Position numbers and translations under genes: made by a program. Positions 20,542 through 29,478 of a stretch of 64,000 bases of DNA are shown in pieces. Location: assembly GCA_020722005.1 (NCBI GenBank), contig DYLP01000006.1, forward strand, positions 21,561 through 85,560, in the 5' to 3' direction. Position 1 is the first letter of the stretch, and every line of letters begins with the position of its first letter. Below the pieces are notes generated by a model. The model searched no databases, was not told the DNA's origin, and saw only the letters and a list, made by a program, of their open reading frames with translations. Source of the stretch: Melioribacter roseus. GTDB lineage: Bacteria; Bacteroidota; Ignavibacteria; Ignavibacteriales; Melioribacteraceae.

Positions 20542-21267
20542 TTACCAATCTTTTTCTGTCTTTACGGGTTTACCTTGCATTTTACGTAATTTTTTCTGCA
20601 ATTCCTTTTCGTTGTCTTTCAAAGCTTCAAGAATCCTTTGTGCTTCTTCTTTAGAAATCTGATTTCTCTGTTGCTGTTGTTGTTTCTGATTCTGCTGATC
20701 TTTTTTATCCCTGTCTTTATCCTGATTGTTTTTATTGTTCTGTTCTTTATCCTGGTTCTGGTTGTTATTTTGCTCTTGGTTTTTATCTTTGTTCTGGTCG
20801 TTGTTCTGATTCTTGTTTTGATTCTGGTTCTGATTTTGTTGCTGTTTTAATTTATTCAAAGCGTAAGAAAGATTATACTTCGTTTCGAGATCGTTGGGAT
20901 TAAGTTTAAGGGCATTCTTATAAGCTTCAATGCTTTCATTATATTTTTCGGATTTCAATAACGAGTTGCCGATATTGTGGTATATTTTTGCCTTCCTCAA
21001 CTTATCATCAGTAAACGAGAGGGCATTTTTGAAGGATTGAATCGCTTCGTCGTATCTGCTCTGTTTATAATATGCATCACCCAGGTTGAAATGACCTTCG
21101 AAGAAATCATTCTTTTTTTCGAGACTCTTCTTAAAATTAACTTCGGCTTCTGTATATTTTTTTTCTTTATAAAGTTCGGCGCCTTCATTAATTAAATTTC
21201 TTACACTCTGAGCGGCTACCATTCCGTTAAGTAACATTATAATCAGCCATGCTATTATTTTCTTCAT
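20542..21267 (-). CDS. batC: BatC-like TPR protein with long Q/N/K-rich low-complexity tail
   Basis: Three TPRs after a signal peptide, then QQNQNQNQNKNQNNDQNKDKNQEQNNN... tract; between batB and batD. Confidence 0.82.
   Translation of the reverse strand: MKKIIAWLIIMLLNGMVAAQSVRNLINEGAELYKEKKYTEAEVNFKKSLEKKNDFFEGHFNLGDAYYKQSRYDEAIQSFKNALSFTDDKLRKAKIYHNIGNSLLKSEKYNESIEAYKNALKLNPNDLETKYNLSYALNKLKQQQNQNQNQNKNQNNDQNKDKNQEQNNNQNQDKEQNNKNNQDKDRDKKDQQNQKQQQQQRNQISKEEAQRILEALKDNEKELQKKLRKMQGKPVKTEKDW
20665..20850 (-). repeat. Low-complexity CAG/AAC/AAG-type codon repeat encoding the Q/N/K-rich segment of batC
   Basis: + strand reads repeated ttctgattttgttctggttctgattc...; encodes NQNQNQNKNQNNDQNKDKNQEQNNNQNQDKEQNNK... 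Confidence 0.85.
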
Positions 21268-22307
21268 TCCGATGCCTCTCTCAAATTTACAATTTTAGTA
21301 ACGATAGAACTCTTATTGTAAGAAATAAAGAAATCGATCAACAATAAAATAATGGCGGGTACAAGAAAATAATAAAATCGATCTTCATAATCAGTAATTC
21401 TTTTTGCACCATATTCTGTTTCTTCAATTTTTGCGAGGTCATTGTAAATTGCTTCCAGTTCATCTTCTGTATTAGTACCGTGATAGTACTTACCACCTGT
21501 TTCAGTAGCAATTTTTTTTAGAATCTCGTCATTGAGTCGCGTTAATACAATTTCGCCGTTAATATCTTTTTTATAACCGACCTGTATGCCGTCTTGATTA
21601 TAAACCGGAATTGGTACTCCCGACACAGAACCGAGTCCGATTGAATATATTACCACGTTTTTGTCTTTAGCTTTTTCGATCGAAGCGTCGATATCGCCTT
21701 CGTGGTCTTCGCCGTCGGTTATGAGAATAATTGCTTTCTGGGTAGGGTCGTCATATTTAAATGAATTTAATGCCAGATCGACAGCAGAGGCAATTGCTGT
21801 TCCCTGTTGTGGAACCGAGTTGAAATCTACAGCATTCAAAAACAAATTTGCTGCATTGTAATCTGTCGTAAGAGGGAATTGAATGTAAGCCCTGCCGGCA
21901 AAAACAATCAAACCCAATCGATCTCCCTGGAGTCTTCTAATAAGTTGGGATATTTCATATTTGGCTTTTTCGAGGCGATTCGGTTTTATATCTTCCGCCT
22001 GCATACTTTTCGATACGTCGAGCAGTATATAAACATCGAAGCCAACCTGTTTAACTTCTTCAACCTTTGTACCCACTTGAGGATTAGCCAGAGCAATCAT
22101 CAGGGAAAAAAGAGCCATAAGGAAGAGAACAAACTTAAGATGTTTTTTAGCGTTGCTTGATGCTGGCATTAAGATTGGGTGCAGAGGTAAGCCGGCAAAT
22201 TGCTTGATAATGTTGGACTGTTTTTTATGGAAATAGAAATATAAAAATGCCAGCAGCGGTATCAAAAACAATCCGTATAAAAATTCGATATGTTCAAATC
22301 GAATCAT
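21264..22307 (-). CDS. batB: BatB vWA-domain membrane protein (start taken at the internal MIRFEHIEF)
   Basis: FDVYILLDVSKSMQAEDIKPNRLEKAKYEISQLIRRLQGDRLGLIVFAGRAYIQFPLT; MIDAS DxSxS; flanking TM helices. Confidence 0.9.
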   Translation of the reverse strand: MIRFEHIEFLYGLFLIPLLAFLYFYFHKKQSNIIKQFAGLPLHPILMPASSNAKKHLKFVLFLMALFSLMIALANPQVGTKVEEVKQVGFDVYILLDVSKSMQAEDIKPNRLEKAKYEISQLIRRLQGDRLGLIVFAGRAYIQFPLTTDYNAANLFLNAVDFNSVPQQGTAIASAVDLALNSFKYDDPTQKAIILITDGEDHEGDIDASIEKAKDKNVVIYSIGLGSVSGVPIPVYNQDGIQVGYKKDINGEIVLTRLNDEILKKIATETGGKYYHGTNTEDELEAIYNDLAKIEETEYGAKRITDYEDRFYYFLVPAIILLLIDFFISYNKSSIVTKIVNLREASE

Positions 22308-22309
22308 AC

Positions 22310-23314
22310 TCAAGGCAACTTTCTTAAATAAAATTTTGTTATCGAAAATTCGAGCAACAGAAATATAAATCCGCCGAATGCCCATGGTAAATACAATTCT
22401 TTTGCATGGCGATAAGAAGTAACTTTCACTTTGGTTTTTTCGAGTTTATCGATCTCGTCATAAATTTCGGCAAGTTTACGGTTGTTTGTTGCACGAAAAT
22501 ATTTACCGCCTGTAATTTCAGAAACCTGTTTGAGCAAATTTTCGTCGATTTCTACAGGCACCATCTGACGTCGGATGCCGAACGGCGTTTGAAAAGGATA
22601 AGGCGCTTCTCCAAGCGATCCAACCCCAACGGTATAGATCCGGATGCCGAACTTCTGGGCAATTTGCGCAGCTGTAATCGGGTCAATTTCTCCGGCATTA
22701 TTAACTCCGTCGGTCAACAATATCATTACTTTACTTTTTGCGTTGCTGTCTTTGAGTCTGTTAACCCCGTTTGCAATTGCATTCCCGATCGCTGTGCCGT
22801 CCAGTATCATACCGCTTTTAATTTCCGATAGTAGATTTCGCAATACATTATAATCGATTGTCAGTGGACATTGAGTAAAACTTTCCCCTGCAAATATAAC
22901 GAGTCCAATCCTGTCGTTTGTTCTTCCTGCAATAAAATCACCAATAACATTTTTTGCTGCCTCAAGACGATTTGGATTGAAATCCTCAGCCAGCATACTA
23001 CCCGATACGTCAAGCACTATTGCGATATCGATTCCTTCTGTATAAATATTTTCTCCGCTAGAGAATGTTTGAGGTCTTGCCAATGCAACTATCAGAAATG
23101 CAAGTCCGAAGAGTCTTAATACCTGAGGTAACTGGACTAATTTCTCCCTGAGACTCTTTGGTACATCGTCCAGAAGTTTTAATGAAGAAAAGAGAAGCGA
23201 AGGAGAGTATTTTTTGCGTTTTTTCCAGTAGGAATAAAAAAGCAAAGGGAGCAATAGCAGTAAAAATAAAACCCATTGATTTGCGAATTCGATATCCTTA
23301 AACATTTGCCGCAA
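22310..23314 (-). CDS. batA: BatA vWA-domain membrane protein
   Basis: IDIAIVLDVSGSMLAEDFNPNRLEAAKNVIGDFIAGRTNDRIGLVIFAGESFTQCPLTIDYNVL; TM helices at both ends. Confidence 0.92.
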   Translation of the reverse strand: MRQMFKDIEFANQWVLFLLLLLPLLFYSYWKKRKKYSPSLLFSSLKLLDDVPKSLREKLVQLPQVLRLFGLAFLIVALARPQTFSSGENIYTEGIDIAIVLDVSGSMLAEDFNPNRLEAAKNVIGDFIAGRTNDRIGLVIFAGESFTQCPLTIDYNVLRNLLSEIKSGMILDGTAIGNAIANGVNRLKDSNAKSKVMILLTDGVNNAGEIDPITAAQIAQKFGIRIYTVGVGSLGEAPYPFQTPFGIRRQMVPVEIDENLLKQVSEITGGKYFRATNNRKLAEIYDEIDKLEKTKVKVTSYRHAKELYLPWAFGGFIFLLLEFSITKFYLRKLP

Positions 23315-24239
23315 CCTCTACTTCTTTTTTAGTCATGGATGCAGTTTGTTCGACAATCTCGTACGCTTGTTTCATCATTTCTTCATTCACTTTTGGTAGC
23401 GGTTCGAATTTTGCAAACTTAACCATATCAGCATTACTAAAGAATTTCTCTGCCGTATCGATTATGTTTCCTCCGTCGTTGCTTTTTTTAAGTTCTTCAA
23501 TAATTTCAGCAGATGTTTGCTCCAGTGCGTTGAATCCAAATCTCTCCTCGAAATATCTTCTGATAATTTCAGTTATTTCGCTGTGATACTCTTTTATGAA
23601 TCCTTGTTGCCATAATTTCTTTGCTTCAAGCTCTTTGAGGGAAACCAGCGCCTTTTCGTGCGGTGGTATCTTGACAACCGCTTTTTCCACAGTCATTCTC
23701 TTCTTATTTTTCCAGTAACGATAAGCAACATAAATGAGCATAAGCACTACCAAGATACCCGTGATAATCAATAAAATCATTATCCAGTTGAGTGGTATCG
23801 TTACAGGAGCTTTGACGTCCTGGATATCTTTTGCCGGGTCGGTTTTTAACGCATGTACATTAATCGTCAAACCCTCGACTGCGGCAAAACCGGTGTCATT
23901 ACCAGCAACATATTTTACGTAGAACGATGGAATGGTAACCCGGGCTGAATCGTAGTAAGAAAAAAGGTAATCATGCTTTTCAATTATTCTATTGTCAAGT
24001 CGTTTAATCTCAGTATGGAGCGTATCAATAAATTCAAGATTCTTCAACGAATCTTTTATCGAAGGCAGTAAAATTTTTACATCTGGCGCGTGAACAATTT
24101 CCAGTTGATATTGAATATAGTCACCAATTTTATAATCGGACGTGTCGGTTGTTGCTTTAAGCGAAATCTGTTGCGCATTAATTAACTGTGAAAATAAGAA
24201 CCAAAAAAGGAGAATATTTGAATAACCGCATTTTACCAT
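23298..24239 (-). CDS. Membrane protein of the Bat operon (BatD/DUF4381-like; oxygen-tolerance type)
   Basis: Signal peptide, beta-rich domain, single TM (IPLNWIMILLIITGILVVLMLIYVAYRY), helical C-term; between DUF58 gene and batA. Confidence 0.65.
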   Translation of the reverse strand: MVKCGYSNILLFWFLFSQLINAQQISLKATTDTSDYKIGDYIQYQLEIVHAPDVKILLPSIKDSLKNLEFIDTLHTEIKRLDNRIIEKHDYLFSYYDSARVTIPSFYVKYVAGNDTGFAAVEGLTINVHALKTDPAKDIQDVKAPVTIPLNWIMILLIITGILVVLMLIYVAYRYWKNKKRMTVEKAVVKIPPHEKALVSLKELEAKKLWQQGFIKEYHSEITEIIRRYFEERFGFNALEQTSAEIIEELKKSNDGGNIIDTAEKFFSNADMVKFAKFEPLPKVNEEMMKQAYEIVEQTASMTKKEVEVAANV

Positions 24240-25114
24240 CTTCTTTCTCGCATCTTAAAAAATTCTACCAATGGCTTAATGTAGGGCTGGCTTGTATCTA
24301 TTTCCACCGAATCGATCCTTCCGGAAACAAAAATCGATTTTCTGTATTCATTCAATCTTCTGATGGTTTCTGAATAATTTACTTCGAAATTCCTGTTGCT
24401 AGTATCAACATATCTTATTTCACCGGTTTCCGGGTCGTGAAATTTAATAAGTCCGAATCCATATAGTTCTTTTTCTCTTCTGTCGTTAAGAACAATTCCT
24501 ACAAGGTCATGCTTTTTTCCAACTATTCTGATAACCTTATCATAGCCTTCATCCAGAAAGTCTGATATCAAAAAAACAATTGCCCTTTTTTTAATTGCAT
24601 GATTGAGGTATTCGAGAGCTTGTTTGATATTGGTGTTATTTCCCCGAGGTTCGAAGGAAAGCACTTCCCTGATTAATCGAAACAAATGAGTCTTTCCTTT
24701 TTTAGGTGGAATGAATTTTTCAATACGGTCTGTAAATAAAATCAAACCGACTTTGTCGTTGTTTTTAAGTGCAGAGAAAGCAAGAATGGCACTTAATTCG
24801 GCAGCTAAACTTTGTTTGTTTTTCTCATTGCTTCCGAAAAGTAACGAGCCGCTCATATCTACCATTAGAATAACGGTCAGTTCGCGTTCTTCTTCAAAGA
24901 CTTTAACATATGGATGCCCAAACCGTGCAGTCACGTTCCAATCGATATTCCTGATATCGTCGCCGACTTGATATTCACGCACTTCGGCAAATTCCATTCC
25001 CCGCCCCTTAAATACCGAATGGTACTCGCCCGAGAACAATTCGTTGACAAGTCCTCTTGTACGTATTTCGATATGTCTTACTTGTTTGAGTAAATCCTTG
25101 GTTGTCATTTTCAA
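24233..25114 (-). CDS. DUF58 domain protein
   Basis: RTRGLVNELFSGEYHSVFKGRGMEFAEVREYQVGDDIRNIDWNVTARFGHPYVKVFEEERELTVILMVDMSGS. Confidence 0.93.
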   Translation of the reverse strand: MKMTTKDLLKQVRHIEIRTRGLVNELFSGEYHSVFKGRGMEFAEVREYQVGDDIRNIDWNVTARFGHPYVKVFEEERELTVILMVDMSGSLLFGSNEKNKQSLAAELSAILAFSALKNNDKVGLILFTDRIEKFIPPKKGKTHLFRLIREVLSFEPRGNNTNIKQALEYLNHAIKKRAIVFLISDFLDEGYDKVIRIVGKKHDLVGIVLNDRREKELYGFGLIKFHDPETGEIRYVDTSNRNFEVNYSETIRRLNEYRKSIFVSGRIDSVEIDTSQPYIKPLVEFFKMRERRW

Positions 25115-25122
25115 TCTGAATA

Positions 25123-26106
25123 TTAAGGAACTTCCACTCTGTTAAGTATTGTCTGAATAATTTTTTCAGAAGTAATTTCTTCGGCTTCAGCTTCGTAAGT
25201 AACTGCAATTCTGTGCCTGAGAACGTCGTAGCAAATAGAACGTACGTCTTCGGGAATTACGTATCCTCTCCTTCTAATGAAAGCCATTGCTCTTGCGCCT
25301 AAAGAGAGATTAATAGTAGCTCTTGGAGAAGCGCCGTAACTAATCAGGTCGGTGAGTTCGTCCAGACCGTAATCTTTTGGATTTCTTGTGGCAAATACAA
25401 TATCGAGTATATATTTTTCGACTTTTTCATCCATATAAACTTCGTGTACAAGATTTCGTGCGCGCAGAATGTCGTCAGGATTTATAACCTGTTTGACTTC
25501 GGGTAAGTTATTAGACGAATTCAGTTTCATTATCTTTAGTTCTTCTTCTCTGGAAGGATATGTAATTTTAACTTTCAGCATGAAACGGTCGACCTGTGCT
25601 TCGGGCAACGGATATGTTCCTTCCTGTTCAATCGGGTTTTGAGTAGCCAGAACGAGAAACGGCTCATCAAGTTTGAATGTCGTATCACCAATCGTCACCT
25701 GGCGTTCTTGCATGGCTTCAAGCAATGCACTTTGAACTTTAGCAGGCGCTCGATTAATTTCGTCGGCAAGTATAAAATTAGAAAATACAGGTCCTTTTTT
25801 AATTGCAAAGTTGCCATCTTTTTGATTGTAAATTAACGTACCGACAAGATCTGCAGGTAATAAATCCGGTGTGAATTGAATTCTTTGAAATTTTGCTTTC
25901 ATTGATGATGCAAGAGTTTTTATGGCGAGGGTTTTTGCCAGACCGGGAACACCTTCTAAGAGTACATGTCCATTGCTCAATAATCCAACAACCAGCCGTT
26001 CGAGCATATATTTTTGACCGACAATTACTTTGCCGACCTCATTAAATAGAATGTCAATGAACTCGCTTTCACGTCTGATTTTTTCGTTTAATGCCGAAAT
26101 GTCCAA
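25123..26106 (-). CDS. MoxR-family AAA+ ATPase
   Basis: LLEGVPGLAKTLAIKTLA, FILADEINRAPAKVQSALLEAMQERQVTIGD, LATQNPIEQEGTYPLPEAQVDRFM. Confidence 0.96.
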   Translation of the reverse strand: MDISALNEKIRRESEFIDILFNEVGKVIVGQKYMLERLVVGLLSNGHVLLEGVPGLAKTLAIKTLASSMKAKFQRIQFTPDLLPADLVGTLIYNQKDGNFAIKKGPVFSNFILADEINRAPAKVQSALLEAMQERQVTIGDTTFKLDEPFLVLATQNPIEQEGTYPLPEAQVDRFMLKVKITYPSREEELKIMKLNSSNNLPEVKQVINPDDILRARNLVHEVYMDEKVEKYILDIVFATRNPKDYGLDELTDLISYGASPRATINLSLGARAMAFIRRRGYVIPEDVRSICYDVLRHRIAVTYEAEAEEITSEKIIQTILNRVEVP

Positions 26107-26283
26107 TTTGCCACCTCAATATTTTTTAAAATCGTACGGTTTAACAAAACTTGTATATAAAAGTTTCTATAAATTTTATGAAGTGTAAATATAAAAATAT
26201 TCAAAATGAGTAGTGCAATTGAAATCCAAGTAATAGAATATTTATAAATTTATTAAATTGAGAGTCAATAAAAGAGGTTTCTA

Positions 26284-26943
26284 ATGAAAAAATTAGTGGC
26301 TCTTTTTCTAATATTAATTTTCGGATGTGCACCACAACCGAAAATTGAATACAAGGAATATAAGGACAAACTGGTCGAAACTGCCCGACGGTGTTATGAC
26401 CGTCAGCTTTTCTGGGGTTCGGGAGGTGATATCAGTGTTAAGGTCCCCGGCACAAACAAGTTTATTGTTAAATCGACTGGCTATTCACTCGGTTACCTCG
26501 ATTATAATAAAATAACTACTATGACTTTAGACAATGATGTGATTGAAGGAAAAACTCCTTCGCACGAAGCTCCTATTCACGGTAACATCTACAAAATTAG
26601 AAAAGATGTGGGTGCAATTCTTCATATGCACGCTCCTTATTCAACTGCGTGGGCAACCGCTGGAATGAAAGTACCTCCAGTAACTCAACAATCCGTTAAA
26701 CTACTCGCAAAATGTGGCATCGTTAAATACTATCCAGTGGGATCAAATGAGCTAATAGATGAAATTACTAATTTATATAAAGACGAAGTTATAAAAGTAG
26801 TTTTCATGGAAAACCACGGCGTATTCGTCGTCGGCAAAGATCTGGATGAACTGCTAAACAATGCTGAATTCGTCGAAAATACAGCTCGTATAGCTTATTT
26901 GTTAAAAGCAATTGGTACACCGAAGGAGTTCAAATTCGAGTAG
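26284..26943 (+). CDS. Predicted lipoprotein with class II aldolase/adducin domain
   Basis: MKKLVALFLILIFGC lipoprotein signal; SHEAPIH, ILHMHAPYSTAWA, ENHGVFVVGKDL retain class II aldolase residues; upstream AGAGG Shine-Dalgarno-like motif. Confidence 0.85.
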   Translation: MKKLVALFLILIFGCAPQPKIEYKEYKDKLVETARRCYDRQLFWGSGGDISVKVPGTNKFIVKSTGYSLGYLDYNKITTMTLDNDVIEGKTPSHEAPIHGNIYKIRKDVGAILHMHAPYSTAWATAGMKVPPVTQQSVKLLAKCGIVKYYPVGSNELIDEITNLYKDEVIKVVFMENHGVFVVGKDLDELLNNAEFVENTARIAYLLKAIGTPKEFKFE

Positions 26944-27123
26944 TATTCAGCGTCCAAATCGATTTGAATGAATACAAAAGCTACGACTCGAATAAAATTA
27001 CGAACTAATTTATATAAGTCGAAAAAAATGTTTGGTTAACGAAACCTTTATTCTAAAAGACTATCGTTTTATTCATAATTTATTTAGCCTATTAATTCTG
27101 ACGACCAATCAATTTTTTGTTAT

Positions 27124-27641
27124 TTATTGATCACTGAATATGAAGTCATCGGGATTGTAACCGTTTTGTTTCAAAATTGAAAAAATTTTTTCTACAACTT
27201 TATTTTCTAATTTAGTAGTACGACTTAAAATCCATCCATATTTTCGAGAAGGTGTTCCTACTATTGCCCATTTGTAATCCTTATCCAATCCGATAATCCA
27301 ATAATCGCCCCAAACGGGACGCCACCCCAGAATACTGAAAAAGCTTACTTCCAGTTTGGAATTTGTTTTTTTTCGACAACGCGAGCTACGCCTTCCGCTT
27401 TATCTGTCTCTTCGTCTTCATCGATGCATGAATTTATTACTTTAATCTCCCCGTTCTTTTTAATCGAGTAGTGCGCTGTAATTCCCTTTATGCAATGCTT
27501 CTGAAACTTATTAGGGATCTTGGCAATTTCGTACCAGAGACCCATATACTTGTTAATGTCTACATAATCTACTGTTTTTAGTTCATTATTCTGTGCAAAT
27601 AATAAACCAGTTAGAAGAAGGGATAAAAAGATAATTTTCAT
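27124..27641 (-). pseudogene. Lipocalin (Blc-like) interrupted by a one-nucleotide frameshift
   Basis: Frame 1: MKIIFLSLLLTGLLFAQ...VDINKYMGLWYEIAKIPNKFQKHC...; after the 8-A run (T-run 27366-27373 on +) the next frame gives KLEVSFFSILGWRPVWGDYWIIGLDKDYKWAIVGTPSRKYGWILSRT to a stop at 27124; adding one base restores a 172-aa lipocalin. Confidence 0.85.
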
Positions 27642-27661
27642 ATCCGATGCATTTTTTTAAT

Positions 27662-28639
27662 TTATAAATCCATTATTAACTTCAAATTTTCTTCTGTAAC
27701 ATTCAATAATCCGCTGGGAATGAGTCTCGGAGTAAGGATTTTCCAATTTTTATCTTTTTCGAATACCTCTTTGAAAAGCTTAAGCGCATCATCGATTCTG
27801 TTGTTATTTGCAAGCGTCACAGCAGTCCAGTATTTCATTTCGAGATTATCGGGAAACATTTCCATAGCAGCTGAATATTCTTTCATAGCAGTTTCCATGT
27901 CATTTTTTTCGACAGCCAGATCGCCGTTATTCATATGTTCGTATGCACGGTGTACTTTAAGTAATCGTTTGATTTCTTTTATCGGTTCTGGATGGTCGTC
28001 TACTCTTAAGTCGACCAATTTATCAATCCATATTTTACCGGTTGGTTTACCAGAAAAGACCAATAAAGCGGCTGATTGTTTGCCTCTGATATCGCCGCCA
28101 GCATTTTCGGCAGCTTCCAGAGCAGCTACCATTCTCTCAGCAAGAGGACCTTTTGAATTTTCAAATGCATTCGACATTGCACCCCATATTTTGTCGTTCG
28201 ACATCAAATTGGCTTGAACGGAGTAATTTTTCCCTTCGATATGTCCGGCAGGTTGAATGCAATTCTTTCCCGTAAAAGCCGCTACATTTCCTCTGGCATC
28301 GAGGATGGCTAATTGTCTGTATTCCCTACCTTCGTCTTCTTTAAGAAGTTGTTCTACAGCTTGCTTTGGACTATATCCTTTTTTCAGGAGCTCCAATCCT
28401 CTCGGTCCGAAAGATACATTGACAAACGATTGAGTAGCAACTACTCCTACTCCTGCTTCGCCCCAGCAAACCACAGTGCCCACAGAAAACCAATGCGATT
28501 GAACGGCAACGCCAATTTCTCCAGTAGTTGAATCGTACGCAACGATGGAATAAGTATGAGCTAAGGGATTATCACCATGAAATATTTGTGCCGTCATAAC
28601 GACAAATGGAATTAACAACAAGTATATTATTTTCTTCAT
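27662..28639 (-). CDS. Secreted DUF1028 protein (Ntn-hydrolase-like) with C-terminal TPR-like region
   Basis: AHTYSIVAYDSTTGEIGVAVQSHWFSVGTVVCWGEAGVGVVATQSFVNVSFGPRGLELL; later YEHMNNGDLAVEKNDMETAMKEYSAAMEMFPDN. Confidence 0.88.
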   Translation of the reverse strand: MKKIIYLLLIPFVVMTAQIFHGDNPLAHTYSIVAYDSTTGEIGVAVQSHWFSVGTVVCWGEAGVGVVATQSFVNVSFGPRGLELLKKGYSPKQAVEQLLKEDEGREYRQLAILDARGNVAAFTGKNCIQPAGHIEGKNYSVQANLMSNDKIWGAMSNAFENSKGPLAERMVAALEAAENAGGDIRGKQSAALLVFSGKPTGKIWIDKLVDLRVDDHPEPIKEIKRLLKVHRAYEHMNNGDLAVEKNDMETAMKEYSAAMEMFPDNLEMKYWTAVTLANNNRIDDALKLFKEVFEKDKNWKILTPRLIPSGLLNVTEENLKLIMDL

Positions 28640-28763
28640 AACTTTATCTCCCGATTGATGTGATAAAAATAACGCATAGAATAAGATTAGTCAATTTATT
28701 TGCTATTCATATGGACAGGATATATTTTCAACAATCACAATTTATTAATTTACGGGAGAACAA

Positions 28764-29447
28764 ATGAAATTAAACAAAATAATCGTATTACTTCTCGCTT
28801 CTGCAACATTAAGTTTAGCCCAGGAAGAATCCATTCTGAAAACAGCTGAAGATTCGATCAGTTATAGTGTAGGACAAAGTATTGGGAAGAATATCAGTGA
28901 CCCTCAATTAAATATTAATTATGAAGTTTTGTATCGCGGCTTAAAAGATCAATCTGAAGGGAAGTCTCTTTTGACCGAAAGTCAGATTCAAACGATGATG
29001 ATCAGATTAAATCAGAAACTAATTGCAATGCGTAATGCCAGGATCGACGAACAAAAAGTTAAGAATAAAAAGGCAGCCGATGAATTTTTAACTAAAAATA
29101 AAAACAAAGAAGGAGTGGTTACTCTTCCGAGCGGATTGCAGTATAAAGTATTGGTAAAAGGTGACGGTCTTTCGCCGAAAGAAAATAGTATTGTAAAAGT
29201 GCATTACAAGGGAACAACAATCGATGGTAAAGTTTTCGACAGCTCGTATGACAGAGGCGAACCCGCTGAATTCGAACTCAATAGAGTTATAAAAGGCTGG
29301 ACAGAAGCATTACAATTGATGCATGTTGGCGATAAATGGGTACTTTACATTCCACCCGAATTGGGTTATGGAGAAACTGGAGCCGGCGAAGTTATCGAAC
29401 CGAATTCACTCTTGATTTTCGAAGTCGAACTGCTGGAAGTAAAATAA
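28764..29447 (+). CDS. FKBP-type peptidyl-prolyl cis-trans isomerase with signal peptide
   Basis: VKVHYKGTTIDGKVFDSSYDRGEPAEFELNRVIKGWTEALQLMHVGDKWVLYIPPELGYGETG. Confidence 0.95.
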   Translation: MKLNKIIVLLLASATLSLAQEESILKTAEDSISYSVGQSIGKNISDPQLNINYEVLYRGLKDQSEGKSLLTESQIQTMMIRLNQKLIAMRNARIDEQKVKNKKAADEFLTKNKNKEGVVTLPSGLQYKVLVKGDGLSPKENSIVKVHYKGTTIDGKVFDSSYDRGEPAEFELNRVIKGWTEALQLMHVGDKWVLYIPPELGYGETGAGEVIEPNSLLIFEVELLEVK

Positions 29448-29470
29448 AAAAGGGAGGCTATGCCTCCCCA
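29445..29470. terminator. Intrinsic terminator between convergent FKBP and trxB genes
   Basis: Stem gggaggc (29452-29458) / gcctccc (29462-29468), 3-nt loop, with A-run on the left giving a U-tract for the minus-strand trxB transcript. Confidence 0.8.
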
Positions 29471-29478
29471 TTTCTCTT

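Noticed and set aside
20638-20850. Highly hydrophobic 70-aa + strand ORF (LLLLLFLILLIFFIPVFILIV...)
   Set aside because: Product of reading the batC Q/N-rich repeat on the opposite strand; hydrophobicity is a codon artefact.
20665-20850. Possible CRISPR-like or tandem repeat array
   Set aside because: Degenerate codon-level repeat inside a coding sequence, with no direct repeats separated by unique spacers.
27720-28217. 165-aa + strand ORF antisense to the DUF1028 gene
   Set aside because: Shadow ORF; the opposite strand has strong family motifs.
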